Shown piece after piece: positions 16,664 to 24,653 of a DNA stretch of 64,000 nt (position 1 is its first letter; each line of letters opens with the position of its first letter). Origin of the DNA: Streptomyces sp. NRRL S-1022 (GTDB taxonomy: Bacteria; Actinomycetota; Actinomycetes; Streptomycetales; Streptomycetaceae); NCBI RefSeq assembly GCF_000720135.1, contig NZ_JOIU01000002.1, positions 124,001 to 188,000 of the forward strand. The letters run 5' to 3'. The notes under the pieces were generated by a model. It searched no databases and was not told the DNA's origin. It saw nothing but the letters and a program-made list of their open reading frames with translations. The position numbers and the translations under genes are program-made.

Positions 16664-17998
16664 ATGAAGCATCGCGGCAGACACCGCCGGCGCAGACGGG
16701 GCGCGGCACTGCGCGCCGTCCTGACCGGTACGGCACTGGCACTCACCGCCGCCGCCACCCTGATCAGCGCCTCCCAGGCCGAGGTCGGCGAGGACCCGGG
16801 CGCGCTGAAGCCGCTGGTCTCCCCCGCGGACACCGGCCCGCTCCGGCTCCAGGAGCACCTGGTCCCCGCCCGCACGCTGGACCGGCTCGCCGCCGCCATG
16901 GGCCGCCCGGTCGGTGTGGACGACGTACTGGACAGCGCCGACCGCGACCTGCGCGAGGCGGCCGACTGCCCCTCCGGCGACCGCGCGTCCCTGCCCGTCG
17001 CCCCGGCCGCCGCCCGCGCCTACTGCTGGGACCCGGCCGACTCCGCCGCCGACACCTGGCGGCCGGCGTCGGTGACCACCTCGGGGGACGCCGACGACGA
17101 CGGCGTGTGGGGCACCCACCGGGTGATCCTGGCCGGCTCGGCGCACAGCACCACCGCCGGCCGGCCCGCCGAACGGGGCCTGGCCCGGGTCGCCTTCGTC
17201 GACGCGGACGACCCCGCGCACCTCGCCTACCGCTGGGCCCTGCTGGTGGTCCCGGTCGACGGCGGCCGCGACTACCGGGGCCTGACGTCCGGGATCTCCG
17301 GCATGGTCTGGTACGAGAACAAGCTGCTGGTCACCACCACGTCCGGCAGCGCCGACGCGCTCTACGTCTACGACCTCGACCGCATCCAGCGCACCACCGT
17401 CGACGCCCCCGCGATCGGCCGGGTGCCCGGCGGCTGGTCCGCCGACGGCCACCGCTACGTCCTGCCCGCGGTCGGCTCCTACCGCTTCGCCGCCGGCCGC
17501 TGCGCCCCCGCCGGCCCGCCCTGTCCCGGCGCGCTCGCCCTGGACCGGGGTACGGCACCGGACAGCCTGGTCGCCGCGGAGTGGACCGCGCCCGACGGCG
17601 ACCGGCGCGCCCGGCTGTGGCGGTACGCGTTCAGCACCGACCCGGCACGCCCTGGGCTGCTCGCCACGGACGGCCGGGGGCGGGCGGACGCGGTGGAGGC
17701 GTACCGGACCCGGGCGGCCGGGATCCGGGGCGTGCTGTCGTACCGGAAGCCGGGGGCGGACCGGGCGTCCTGGTATGTGGGACGGCTGCCCGGCTCGCAG
17801 GACGGGCACGGCGGACTGTGGCGGCAGGACACCGCGGGGGCCCGGGCGGTGCGCTGCGGCGCCGACGCCTCGGACCGCTGCTGGGCGCGGGACGCGGGTT
17901 CCCTCTCCTACTGGCAGGCGACCGGCGAGGTGTGGTCGCTGTCCGACCGGATGCTGTTCGCCCTGCCGCTGGCCGGCCTCGACGGCGCCCTGGACTGA
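16664..17998 (+). CDS. Secreted protein of unknown function
   Basis: A 444-residue exported protein. Residues 2-12 are an Arg/His-rich n-region, followed by a hydrophobic core and ASQA, a likely Sec signal with an unusually basic start. The mature part has paired Cys (CAPAGPPC; CGADASDRC) and Trp/Asp-rich beta motifs such as GMVWYENKLLVTTTSGSADALYVYD, consistent with a beta-propeller-like fold. No catalytic motif was recognised. CTGGAGGAG precedes ATG 16664. It is 170 bp after the GAF regulator, so it may be its target; that is only proximity. Confidence 0.7.
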   Translation: MKHRGRHRRRRRGAALRAVLTGTALALTAAATLISASQAEVGEDPGALKPLVSPADTGPLRLQEHLVPARTLDRLAAAMGRPVGVDDVLDSADRDLREAADCPSGDRASLPVAPAAARAYCWDPADSAADTWRPASVTTSGDADDDGVWGTHRVILAGSAHSTTAGRPAERGLARVAFVDADDPAHLAYRWALLVVPVDGGRDYRGLTSGISGMVWYENKLLVTTTSGSADALYVYDLDRIQRTTVDAPAIGRVPGGWSADGHRYVLPAVGSYRFAAGRCAPAGPPCPGALALDRGTAPDSLVAAEWTAPDGDRRARLWRYAFSTDPARPGLLATDGRGRADAVEAYRTRAAGIRGVLSYRKPGADRASWYVGRLPGSQDGHGGLWRQDTAGARAVRCGADASDRCWARDAGSLSYWQATGEVWSLSDRMLFALPLAGLDGALD

Positions 17999-18083
17999 CC
18001 CCCGGGGGCCCGGGCGGGCCCGGGGCCGGCCGGGCCCGGACGCCGATCGACAGACCGGGCCGGGGGATGGTTCCCTGGCCCGC

Positions 18084-18656
18084 ATGAGCAGCGTTCCCGT
18101 CACCACCTGGTCCCTTGAGCAGACGTCCCCGGCCGATCTCCTGCCCGCCGCCGCGCCCGACGGCGACGTCCGGATCGTCCGCGCCGAGGTGCCCTCCCCC
18201 GAGTTCAGCCGCTTCCTGTACGCCTCGGTCGGCGGTGACATCCGGTGGACCGACCGGCTGGGCTGGACGTACGCGCGGTGGCAGGAGTACCTGGAGCGGC
18301 CCGGCGTGGAGACCTGGGTGGCGTACGACCGGGGCACCCCGGCCGGCTTCGTGGAACTGGAGCCGCAGGACGAGGGCGTGGTGGAGATCGTCTACTTCGG
18401 GCTGATCCCCGCCTTCCGCGGCCGGCGCATCGGCGGCCACCTGCTGGCGTACGGCACGGCACGCGCCTGGGACCTGGCCGAGCGGTGGCCGCAGCGGACG
18501 CCCACGAAGCGGGTGTGGCTGCACACGTGCAGCAAGGACGGCGACTTCGCGATGGCCAACTACCAGCGGCGCGGCTTCAAGCTGTTCGACACCAAGGTGG
18601 AGCTGGAGCCGGAGACGGCCACGCCCGGGCCGTGGCCCGGGGCATACCCCGCCTGA
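18084..18656 (+). CDS. GNAT-family N-acetyltransferase
   Basis: A 190-residue GNAT acetyltransferase. The acetyl-CoA-binding motif A lies in IVYFGLIPAFRGRRIGGHLLAYGTARAWD (about 112-140), with Q/RxxGxG/A present as RGRRIGG. Motif B carries NYQRRGFKLFDTK near residue 165. The N-terminal 80 residues show the YARWQEYLERPGVETWVAYD strand used by small-molecule GNATs. Substrate unknown. ATG 18084 was chosen as the first start after the preceding gene; a hairpin follows 42 bp downstream. Confidence 0.87.
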   Translation: MSSVPVTTWSLEQTSPADLLPAAAPDGDVRIVRAEVPSPEFSRFLYASVGGDIRWTDRLGWTYARWQEYLERPGVETWVAYDRGTPAGFVELEPQDEGVVEIVYFGLIPAFRGRRIGGHLLAYGTARAWDLAERWPQRTPTKRVWLHTCSKDGDFAMANYQRRGFKLFDTKVELEPETATPGPWPGAYPA

Positions 18657-18697
18657 CCTGGCGGGACAAGCCTTCTCGCAGCGCATGTGAGCGACGC

Positions 18698-18728
18698 CAC
18701 CCTTGTTCCACATTCCGGGACAAGGGTG
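18698..18728 (+). terminator. Hairpin terminator after GNAT gene
   Basis: CACCCTTGTTCC (18698-18709) pairs with GGGACAAGGGTG (18717-18728): 12 pairs including one G-T, 7-nt loop. It isolates the sulfate operon from the GNAT gene. Confidence 0.75.
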
Positions 18729-18746
18729 TCCGCATGATGGACGAAG

Positions 18747-18761
18747 CTGGACTGTGTCCAG
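18747..18761 (+). promoter_or_regulatory. Palindrome upstream of the sulfate operon leader
   Basis: CTGGAC-TGT-GTCCAG is a perfect 6+6 inverted repeat ending 22 bp before the leader peptide start. Its place between terminator and leader ORF suggests an operator in the sulfate operon promoter. The regulator is unknown. Confidence 0.45.
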
Positions 18762-18783
18762 ATCGCCGTGACACGCTTCCGTC

Positions 18784-18867
18784 ATGCCTGGAACTGGAAT
18801 TGCCTTGGTGAGTCGGCGGCACGTCGACCTCGGCCGCATGTCCAGCGCCATCTGTCCGGCGAGCTGA
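18784..18867 (+). CDS. Cys-containing leader peptide of the sulfate operon
   Basis: A 27-codon ORF reading MPGTGIALVSRRHVDLGRM, then SSAICPAS. The SRRHVDLGRxSSAxCPA pattern is that of actinobacterial putative leader peptides found upstream of cysteine, sulfate and sulfonate genes. In mycobacteria, short Cys-rich leader ORFs act as cysteine-responsive attenuators. Here the single Cys is residue 24, and a strong hairpin starts 39 nt past the stop. No good ribosome site precedes ATG 18784, so leaderless translation is possible. I infer that ribosome behaviour at the Cys codon adjusts readthrough into the operon. Confidence 0.78.
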   Translation: MPGTGIALVSRRHVDLGRMSSAICPAS

Positions 18868-18906
18868 CGCCCCAGCACCGCCGTTCACTCCTCGTACCTG
18901 ATCACG

Positions 18907-18954
18907 CCTGCGCAAGGGTGCGCACTCATGCCCGCGTGCGCACGTACGCGCAGG
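18907..18954 (+). promoter_or_regulatory. Attenuator-like hairpin between leader and reductase gene
   Basis: A two-part stem: CCTGCGC (18907-18913) pairs with GCGCAGG (18948-18954), and inside it GTGCGCA (18918-18924) pairs with TGCGCAC (18937-18943), leaving 4x4 internal and 12-nt terminal loops. It is placed 40 bp before the reductase start, where it could end transcription or mask initiation depending on leader translation. Confidence 0.6.
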
Positions 18955-18994
18955 TCAGAGCCGACTTCCCGCCTGTCCCGAAGGACGTACACCC

Positions 18995-20695
18995 ATGGCC
19001 GCCACCCCACAGAACCCTGCCGCCTCAGCGCCCCGCCGCAAGGTGAGCCGTCACCGCGGTGAGGGCCAGTGGGCCGTCGGCCACTTCACGCCCCTCAACG
19101 GCAACGAGCAGTTCAAGAAGGACGACGACGGTCTCAATGTGCGGACACGCATTGAGACGATCTACTCCAAGCGCGGCTTCGACTCCATCGACCCGAACGA
19201 CCTGCGCGGCCGGATGCGCTGGTGGGGGCTGTACACCCAGCGCAAGCCCGGGATCGACGGCGGCAAGACCGCGGTGCTGGAGCCGGAGGAGCTGGACGAC
19301 GAGTACTTCATGCTGCGCGTGCGCATCGACGGCGGGGCGCTCACCACGCGGCAGCTGCGGGTGATCGGCGAGGTCTCGCAGGAGTTCGCGCGCGGCACGG
19401 CGGACATCACCGACCGGCAGAACGTCCAGTACCACTGGATCCGCATCGAGGACGTGCCCGAGATCTGGAACCGGCTGGAGGGCGTGGGCCTGTCCACGGT
19501 CACCGCCTGCGGTGACACCCCGCGCGTGATGATCGGCTCCCCGGTGGCGGGCATCGCCGAGGACGAGATCATCGACGCCACGCCGGCGCTGGAGGAGATG
19601 AAGCGCCGCGTCCTGAACAACCCGGCGTACTCGAACCTGCCGCGCAAGTTCAAGACGGCCATCTCGGGTTCGCCGCTGCTGGACGTGGTGCACGAGATCA
19701 ACGACGTCGCGTTCGTCGGCGTGCGCCACCCCGAGCACGGCCCGGGATTCGACGTGTGGGTCGGCGGCGGCCTGTCCACCAACCCCAAGCTGGGCGTGCG
19801 CCTCGGGGCCTGGGTGCCGATCGACGAGGTACCGGACGTCTACGAGGGCGTCATCTCGATCTTCCGCGACTACGGCTACCGGCGGCTGCGCAACCGCGCC
19901 CGGCTGAAGTTCCTGGTCGCCGACTGGGGCGCGGAGAAGTTCCGGCAGGTGCTGGAGGACGAGTACCTGGGAGGGCGCAAGCTGGTCGACGGACCCGCGC
20001 CCGAGCAGCCGGTGCAGCAGTGGCGGGACCACATCGGTGTGCACCGGCAGAAGGACGGCCGGTTCTACGTCGGTTTCGCGCCGCGCGTCGGCCGGGTCGA
20101 CGGGGCCACGCTGACGAAGGTCGCCGACCTGGCCGAGGCGCACGGTTCGGGCCGGGTCCGCACCACCGTCGAGCAGAAGATGATCGTCCTCGACGTCGAG
20201 CAGGACCAGGTCGAGTCGCTGGTGGAGGGCCTGGAGGCGCTGGACCTCACCGCGCGGCCGTCCTCCTTCCGGCGCGGCACGATGGCCTGCACCGGCATCG
20301 AGTTCTGCAAGCTCGCCATCGTGGAGACCAAGCAGCGCGGCTCGACGCTGATCGACGAACTGGAGCGCAGGCTGCCGGACTTCGACGAGCCGCTCACCAT
20401 CAACCTCAACGGCTGCCCGAACGCCTGCGCACGTATCCAGGTCGCGGACATCGGTCTCAAGGGCCAGCTGGTCCTCGACGACCGGGGCGAGCAGGTCGAG
20501 GGCTACCAGGTGCACCTGGGCGGCGCCCTCGGTCTGGAGGCGGGCTTCGGCCGCAAGGTGCGCGGCCTGAAGGTCACCGCGGACGAGCTGCCCGACTACA
20601 TCGAGCGGGTGCTGGGGCGCTTCCAGGCGGAACGCGAGGCCGGCGAGCGGTTCGCCGCCTGGGCTTCGCGGGCTTCCGAGGAGGCGCTGTCGTGA
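18995..20695 (+). CDS. sirA: Ferredoxin-type sulfite (nitrite/sulfite) reductase
   Basis: A 566-residue siroheme/[4Fe-4S] reductase that makes sulfide from sulfite with ferredoxin. The cluster cysteines are in ACTGIEFCK (about 429-437) and NGCPNACAR (470-478), the C-x5-C...C-x3-C pattern of the family. Both ferredoxin-like repeats are present (GRMRWWGLYTQRKPG near 70; FYVGFAPRVGRVDG near 355). Presence of CysH, CysC, CysD and CysN in the same operon favours sulfite over nitrite as substrate. ATG 18995 follows AAGGACG. Its stop overlaps the next start (GTGA). Confidence 0.93.
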   Translation: MAATPQNPAASAPRRKVSRHRGEGQWAVGHFTPLNGNEQFKKDDDGLNVRTRIETIYSKRGFDSIDPNDLRGRMRWWGLYTQRKPGIDGGKTAVLEPEELDDEYFMLRVRIDGGALTTRQLRVIGEVSQEFARGTADITDRQNVQYHWIRIEDVPEIWNRLEGVGLSTVTACGDTPRVMIGSPVAGIAEDEIIDATPALEEMKRRVLNNPAYSNLPRKFKTAISGSPLLDVVHEINDVAFVGVRHPEHGPGFDVWVGGGLSTNPKLGVRLGAWVPIDEVPDVYEGVISIFRDYGYRRLRNRARLKFLVADWGAEKFRQVLEDEYLGGRKLVDGPAPEQPVQQWRDHIGVHRQKDGRFYVGFAPRVGRVDGATLTKVADLAEAHGSGRVRTTVEQKMIVLDVEQDQVESLVEGLEALDLTARPSSFRRGTMACTGIEFCKLAIVETKQRGSTLIDELERRLPDFDEPLTINLNGCPNACARIQVADIGLKGQLVLDDRGEQVEGYQVHLGGALGLEAGFGRKVRGLKVTADELPDYIERVLGRFQAEREAGERFAAWASRASEEALS

Positions 20696-20874
20696 GTGAG
20701 CGTGCGGCGCCTTTCTACTGCCCCTACTGCGGTGACGAGGACCTGCGTCCGCACGAGCAGGGCCACGGCGCCTGGGAATGCGGGGCGTGCAACCGCGCAT
20801 TCCGGCTGACGTTCCTCGGGCTGCTCGCCCGGGGGCTGCAGCGAGCCGACAACGGAGGGGACGACCGGATATGA
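20692..20874 (+). CDS. Small zinc-ribbon protein of the sulfate operon
   Basis: A 60-residue protein starting at GTG 20692, overlapping the reductase stop, and itself overlapping the cysH start in ATGA. It has CPYC (9-12) and CGAC (about 31-34), a zinc-ribbon pair, and a C-terminal LTFLGLLARGLQRAD helix. Equivalent small ORFs sit between sulfite reductase and cysH in other Streptomyces. Role unknown; metal or cluster handling for the reductase is a guess from position. Confidence 0.82.
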   Translation: MSERAAPFYCPYCGDEDLRPHEQGHGAWECGACNRAFRLTFLGLLARGLQRADNGGDDRI

Positions 20875-21590
20875 CGACGGCTCAGCAGGAGCGCACGACC
20901 GAGGAGCTGAAGGCACTCGCCGAGCAGGCGGGCCGTGACCTGGAGGACGCCTCCGCGCTGGAGATCCTCCAGTGGGCGGTGGACACCTTCGGGAAGCAGT
21001 TCTGCGTCACCTCCTCCATGGAGGACGCCGTGGTCTCCCATCTCGCCTCGCGCGTGGTGAAGGGCGAGGCCCCCGTCGATGTGATCTTCCTCGACACCGG
21101 CTACCACTTCCCGGAGACCATCGGCACCCGGGACGCCGTGGAGGCCGTGATGGACGTCAACGTCATCACCCTCACGCCGCGGCAGACGGTCGCCGAGCAG
21201 GACGCGGAGTACGGCCCGAAGCTGCACGACCGCGACCCCGACCTGTGCTGCAGGCTACGCAAGGTGCAGCCGCTGGAAGAGGGCCTGAAGGACTACCAGG
21301 CGTGGGCGACGGGCCTGCGCCGCGACGAGTCCCCGACCCGGGCGGACACCCCGGTCGTCGGCTGGGACGAGAAGCGGCAGAAGGTCAAGATCTCGCCGAT
21401 CGCCCGCTGGACCCAGGACGACGTGGACGCGTACATCACCGAACACGGTGTGCTCACCAACCCGCTGCTGATGGACGGCTACGCCTCCGTCGGCTGTGCC
21501 CCGTGCACCCGCAGGGTCCTGGAGGGCGAGGACGCGCGGGCCGGCCGCTGGGCGGGCCGCGCCAAGACCGAGTGCGGGCTGCACGGATGA
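20871..21590 (+). CDS. cysH: Phosphoadenylyl/adenylyl-sulfate reductase
   Basis: A 239-residue PP-loop-fold reductase that yields sulfite from (phospho)adenylyl sulfate using thioredoxin. SSMEDAVV is near residue 43, the fold motif DTGYHFPET near 77, and the catalytic segment ECGLH is the C-terminus. Extra Cys pairs DLCCRLRK (about 124-131) and GCAPCTRR (206-213) are those that bind the [4Fe-4S] cluster in APS reductases and are absent from E. coli-type PAPS reductase. ATG 20871 overlaps the preceding stop. It likely uses APS despite the linked APS kinase. Confidence 0.92.
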   Translation: MTTAQQERTTEELKALAEQAGRDLEDASALEILQWAVDTFGKQFCVTSSMEDAVVSHLASRVVKGEAPVDVIFLDTGYHFPETIGTRDAVEAVMDVNVITLTPRQTVAEQDAEYGPKLHDRDPDLCCRLRKVQPLEEGLKDYQAWATGLRRDESPTRADTPVVGWDEKRQKVKISPIARWTQDDVDAYITEHGVLTNPLLMDGYASVGCAPCTRRVLEGEDARAGRWAGRAKTECGLHG

Positions 21591-21613
21591 CGACGAACCA
21601 TCAGGAGACTGAC

Positions 21614-22150
21614 GTGACGACCGGAGCCACCGTCTGGCTCACGGGTCTGCCGAGCGCCGGCAAGACCACCATCGCCTACGAGCTGGCGGACCGGCTGCGT
21701 GCGGGGGGCCACCGGGTCGAGGTGCTCGACGGCGACGAGATCCGCGAGTTCATCTCGGCGGGCCTCGGCTTCTCCCGGGAGGACCGGCACACCAACGTGC
21801 AGCGCATCGGCTTCGTCGCCGAGCTGCTGGCCCGCAACGGCGTCAAGGCGCTGGTGCCGGTGATCGCGCCGTACGGCGACAGCCGGGACGCCGTCCGCAA
21901 GCGGCACGAGGAGAACGGGACGCCGTACCTGGAGATCCATGTGGCGACCCCGGTCGAGGTGTGCAGCGTGCGCGATGTGAAGGGCCTGTACGCCAAGCAG
22001 GCGGCGGGTGAGCTGACCGGTCTCACCGGTGTCGACGACCCGTACGAGGAGCCCGAGACCCCCGATCTGCGGATCGAGTCGCAGCATCAGACGGTGCAGG
22101 AGTCCGCCGGGTCGGTGTACGCGCTGCTGAGCGAGAGGGGACTGGCATGA
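21614..22150 (+). CDS. cysC: Adenylyl-sulfate kinase
   Basis: A 178-residue APS kinase making PAPS from APS and ATP. Walker A is GLPSAGKTT (residues 10-18), the DGDEIREFIS and GFSREDRHTNVQRIGFVAELLARNGV segments bind APS, and DVKGLYAKQAAGELTGLTGVDDPYE is the lid. GTG 21614 is chosen because AGGAG lies at 21603-21607 and homology starts there; ATG 21587, which overlaps the cysH stop, would add nine residues. The stop overlaps cysD in ATGA. Confidence 0.93.
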   Translation: MTTGATVWLTGLPSAGKTTIAYELADRLRAGGHRVEVLDGDEIREFISAGLGFSREDRHTNVQRIGFVAELLARNGVKALVPVIAPYGDSRDAVRKRHEENGTPYLEIHVATPVEVCSVRDVKGLYAKQAAGELTGLTGVDDPYEEPETPDLRIESQHQTVQESAGSVYALLSERGLA

Positions 22151-23082
22151 CCACGGTCGCCAAGCCGAACGAGGGCACGGCGAGCCCGTACGCCCTGTCG
22201 CACCTGGACGCCCTGGAGTCCGAGGCGGTGCACATCTTCCGCGAGGTCGCGGGCGAGTTCGAGAACCCGGTGATCCTGTTCTCCGGTGGCAAGGACTCCA
22301 TCGTCATGCTGCACCTCGCGCTGAAGGCGTTCGCGCCGGCCGGGGTTCCCTTCTCCCTGCTGCATGTGGACACGGGACACAACTTCCCGGAAGTCCTTGA
22401 GTACCGGGACCGCGTGGTGGCCGCCCATGGGCTGCGTCTCCATGTGGCCTCCGTCCAGGACTACATCGACCGCGGTGTGCTCAAGGACCGTCCCGACGGC
22501 ACCCGCAACCCGCTCCAGACCCTCCCCCTCACCGAGAAGATCCAGTCGGAGAGGTTCGACGCGGTCTTCGGCGGCGGCCGGCGCGACGAGGAGAAGGCCC
22601 GGGCCAAGGAGCGCGTGTTCTCGCTGCGGGACGAGTTCTCCCAGTGGGACCCGCGCCGTCAGCGCCCCGAGCTGTGGAACCTGTACAACGGCCGGCACGC
22701 CCCCGGCGAGCACGTCCGCGTCTTCCCGCTGTCCAACTGGACCGAGCTGGACGTCTGGCAGTACATCGCCCGTGAGGGCATCGAGCTGCCGGAGATCTAC
22801 TTCGCGCACGAGCGCGAGGTGTTCCGGCGGGGCGGCATGTGGCTGACCGCCGGCGAGTGGGGCGGCCCGAAGGACGGCGAGACCGTCGAGAAGCGGCTCG
22901 TGCGCTACCGGACGGTGGGCGACATGTCCTGCACCGGCGCGGTCGACTCCGACGCGACCACGCTGGACGCCGTCATCGCCGAGATCGCCGCGTCCCGGCT
23001 GACCGAGCGGGGCGCGACCCGCGCCGACGACAAGATGTCCGAGGCCGCGATGGAAGACCGCAAGCGCGAGGGGTACTTCTAA
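22147..23082 (+). CDS. cysD: Sulfate adenylyltransferase small subunit
   Basis: A 311-residue CysD, the catalytic PP-loop ATP pyrophosphatase subunit that forms APS from sulfate and ATP. SGGKDSIVMLHL (about 39-50) is the PP-loop and HVDTGHNFPE follows. Further landmarks are FGGGRRDEEKARAKER and FPLSNWTELDVWQYI. It ends KMSEAAMEDRKREGYF, typical of full-length CysD. It acts as a heterodimer with CysN, encoded 2 bp downstream. Confidence 0.95.
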   Translation: MTTVAKPNEGTASPYALSHLDALESEAVHIFREVAGEFENPVILFSGGKDSIVMLHLALKAFAPAGVPFSLLHVDTGHNFPEVLEYRDRVVAAHGLRLHVASVQDYIDRGVLKDRPDGTRNPLQTLPLTEKIQSERFDAVFGGGRRDEEKARAKERVFSLRDEFSQWDPRRQRPELWNLYNGRHAPGEHVRVFPLSNWTELDVWQYIAREGIELPEIYFAHEREVFRRGGMWLTAGEWGGPKDGETVEKRLVRYRTVGDMSCTGAVDSDATTLDAVIAEIAASRLTERGATRADDKMSEAAMEDRKREGYF

Positions 23083-23084
23083 GC

Positions 23085-24419
23085 ATGAGCACGACCACGA
23101 CCGAGGCGCTCCCGGCCACCACCCTGCTGCGGTTCGCCACCGCCGGCTCCGTCGACGACGGCAAGTCCACGCTCGTCGGGCGGCTGCTGCACGACTCCAA
23201 GTCGGTCCTCGCCGACCAGCTGGAGGCCGTGGAGCGCGTCTCCGCCAGCCGCGGCCAGGAGGGCCCGGACCTCGCGCTGCTCACCGACGGCCTGCGCGCC
23301 GAGCGGGAGCAGGGCATCACCATCGACGTCGCCTACCGCTACTTCGCGACCCCGCGCCGCCGGTTCATCCTCGCCGACACGCCCGGGCACGTGCAGTACA
23401 CCCGCAACATGGTGACCGGCGCCTCCACGGCCGAGCTGACGGTGATCCTGGTCGACGCCCGCAACGGCGTGGTCGAGCAGACCCGCCGGCACGCGGCCAT
23501 CGCCGCCCTCCTGCGCGTCCCGCACGTGGTGCTCGCCGTCAACAAGATGGACCTGGCCGGGTACGCGGAGCCCGTGTTCGCCGCGATCGCCGAGGAGTTC
23601 ACGGCGTACGCCACCGAGCTGGGCGTCCCCGAGGTCACCGCGATCCCGATCTCGGCGCTGGCCGGCGACAACGTGGTGGAGCCGTCCGCGAACATGGACT
23701 GGTACGGCGGCCCGACCGTGCTGGAGCACCTGGAGACCGTGCCGGTCAGCCACGACCTGGCGCACTGCCACGCGCGGCTGCCCGTGCAGTACGTGATCCG
23801 GCCGCAGACCGCCGAGCACCCGGACTACCGGGGCTACGCGGGCCAGATCGCGGCCGGTTCCTTCCGGGTGGGCGAGCCGGTCACCGTGCTGCCGTCCGGC
23901 CGTACGACGACCATCACCGGCATCGACCTGCTGGGCGAGCCGGCCGACGTGGCGTGGACGACGCAGTCGGTGACGGTGCTGCTGGCGGACGACATCGACG
24001 TCTCGCGCGGCGACCTGATCGTGCCGACGAAGGACGCGCCGGCCACCACCCAGGACGTGGAGGCGACCGTCTGCCACGTCGCCGACGCCCCGCTGACGGT
24101 CGGCCACCGGGTACTGCTCAAGCACGGCACGCGCACGGTCAAGGCGATCGTGCGGGACATCCCGTCCCGGCTGACCCTCGACGACCTGTCCCTGCACCCG
24201 CACCCGGGGCAGCTCGTCGCCAACGACATCGGCCGGGTGAAGATCCGTACCGCCGAGCCGCTGCCGGTCGACTCCTACGCCGACTCGCGCCGCACCGGCT
24301 CGTTCATCCTGATCGACCCCTCCGACGGCACCACGCTCACCGCCGGCATGGTCGGCGAGTCGTTCGCGGCCCCCGAGCCGGTCAAGGACGAGGCCGACGA
24401 CGACGGCTGGGACTTCTGA
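23085..24419 (+). CDS. cysN: Sulfate adenylyltransferase GTPase subunit
   Basis: A 444-residue CysN, the EF-Tu-like GTPase that couples GTP hydrolysis to APS formation by CysD. G1 is GSVDDGKST (near 21-29), the switch carries EREQGITIDVAYRYF, G3 is DTPGHVQYTRNM and G4 is NKMD. Two C-terminal beta-barrel domains follow. There is no fused APS kinase domain, in keeping with the separate cysC. It begins 2 bp after the cysD stop and ends with an acidic DEADDDGWDF tail. Confidence 0.95.
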   Translation: MSTTTTEALPATTLLRFATAGSVDDGKSTLVGRLLHDSKSVLADQLEAVERVSASRGQEGPDLALLTDGLRAEREQGITIDVAYRYFATPRRRFILADTPGHVQYTRNMVTGASTAELTVILVDARNGVVEQTRRHAAIAALLRVPHVVLAVNKMDLAGYAEPVFAAIAEEFTAYATELGVPEVTAIPISALAGDNVVEPSANMDWYGGPTVLEHLETVPVSHDLAHCHARLPVQYVIRPQTAEHPDYRGYAGQIAAGSFRVGEPVTVLPSGRTTTITGIDLLGEPADVAWTTQSVTVLLADDIDVSRGDLIVPTKDAPATTQDVEATVCHVADAPLTVGHRVLLKHGTRTVKAIVRDIPSRLTLDDLSLHPHPGQLVANDIGRVKIRTAEPLPVDSYADSRRTGSFILIDPSDGTTLTAGMVGESFAAPEPVKDEADDDGWDF

Positions 24420-24421
24420 GG

Positions 24422-24526
24422 ATGTACGCCACCGACTTCTACTCGACGTTCGCGAAGGAGGGCGGCCGCGTCGGCAGCGGCGCCCTCGGCAGCGGGCAGG
24501 GCGGAGTGGCGCGATGTGTGCGCTGA
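24422..24526 (+). CDS. Possible 34-residue peptide between cysN and transporter
   Basis: A short ORF starting 2 nt past the cysN stop: MYATDFYSTFAKEGG, then a Gly/Ser-rich part ending RCVR. It is in the operon direction and tightly spaced, but too short to judge by codon use. A second Cys-linked control element for the transporter is possible. The rest of 24527-24653 shows no further gene. Confidence 0.3.
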   Translation: MYATDFYSTFAKEGGRVGSGALGSGQGGVARCVR

Positions 24527-24653
24527 CGTACGCGCACCGCTTGCGCGCCCCGTCCCCCCACCCGACGTCCCGGACGCGACGAAGACCCTTGCCGAACTCC
24601 CGGCCACGACCTGAAAGCCCGTGACCGCCGGGCCAACGAGAGGACACCCTCCC

